Assembly (NCBI GenBank): GCA_023135215.1
Contig: JAGLTP010000437.1
Span: 1 to 5,564, forward strand
Reading direction: 5' to 3'
DNA: 5,564 bases
From: Candidatus Heimdallarchaeota archaeon
GTDB taxonomy: Archaea; Asgardarchaeota; Heimdallarchaeia; Heimdallarchaeales; Heimdallarchaeaceae
Both the position numbers and the translations under genes were made by a program. Shown here piece after piece: positions 5,526 to 5,564 of this stretch. Numbering within the stretch: the first letter of the stretch is position 1; the number at the start of each line of letters is the position of its first letter. The notes under the pieces are model-generated. The model worked only from the letters and a program-made list of their open reading frames with translations. It was not told where the DNA came from and did not search any database.

Positions 5526-5564
5526 CAAAACAGACTTTACCAAATACGAAACCAATTATGGGAA
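5522..5564 (+). CDS. Start of a gene overlapping pyrD, probably pyrK (partial)
   Basis: ATG at 5522 overlaps the pyrD stop (ATGA) and opens a frame to the window end that reads MTKQTLPNTKPIMG. It is preceded by a strong SD. Fourteen residues are too few to identify a family. The inference that it is the dihydroorotate dehydrogenase electron-transfer subunit PyrK (FAD and 2Fe-2S) rests on its position: class 1B pyrD genes are commonly next to pyrK, and such an overlap usually marks partner subunits made together. Another pyrimidine gene is possible. Confidence 0.6.
   Translation, partial: MTKQTLPNTKPIMG

Overview
This AT-rich window most likely comes from an archaeal chromosome. The main clues are two genes (glpK and pyrD) with no Shine-Dalgarno (SD) sequence before the ATG, a TATA-like element about 26 bases before the glpK ATG, and SD sequences only at internal or downstream starts. 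This mixed leaderless/SD pattern is typical of archaea. A deep-branching lineage such as an Asgard (Heimdallarchaeia-like) archaeon would fit the composition and long spacer, but that is an inference from style and not a taxonomic result.

Layout. (1) 1-1162, plus strand: a membrane-anchored family 2 glycosyltransferase whose reading frame is still open at the left edge. (2) 1197-2675, plus strand: a complete FGGY-family glycerol kinase, glpK, with its own leaderless-type promoter. (3) 2676-3324: 649 bases with no credible gene, very AT-rich, holding several inverted repeats and a repeated decamer. (4) 3325-3708, plus strand: a small lysine/glutamate-rich protein of unknown function with a probable coiled coil and a possible helix-turn-helix. 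(5) 3717-4421, minus strand: a calcineurin-like metallophosphoesterase, convergent with the small gene; its best start is an internal TTG with an SD, although the frame stays open to 4523. (6) 4605-5525, plus strand: pyrD, a class 1B dihydroorotate dehydrogenase, divergent from the phosphoesterase. (7) 5522-5564, plus strand: the first 14 codons of a gene overlapping pyrD by ATGA, probably the electron-transfer subunit pyrK.

Functionally this is mostly core metabolism: lipid or cell-envelope glycosylation, glycerol phosphorylation to sn-glycerol 3-phosphate, and the oxidation step of de novo UMP synthesis. No mobile element, CRISPR array, tRNA or rRNA was seen. I found no clear new multi-gene system. 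The items most worth following are the small unknown protein, the structured spacer upstream of it, and the dyad in the pyrD promoter region.
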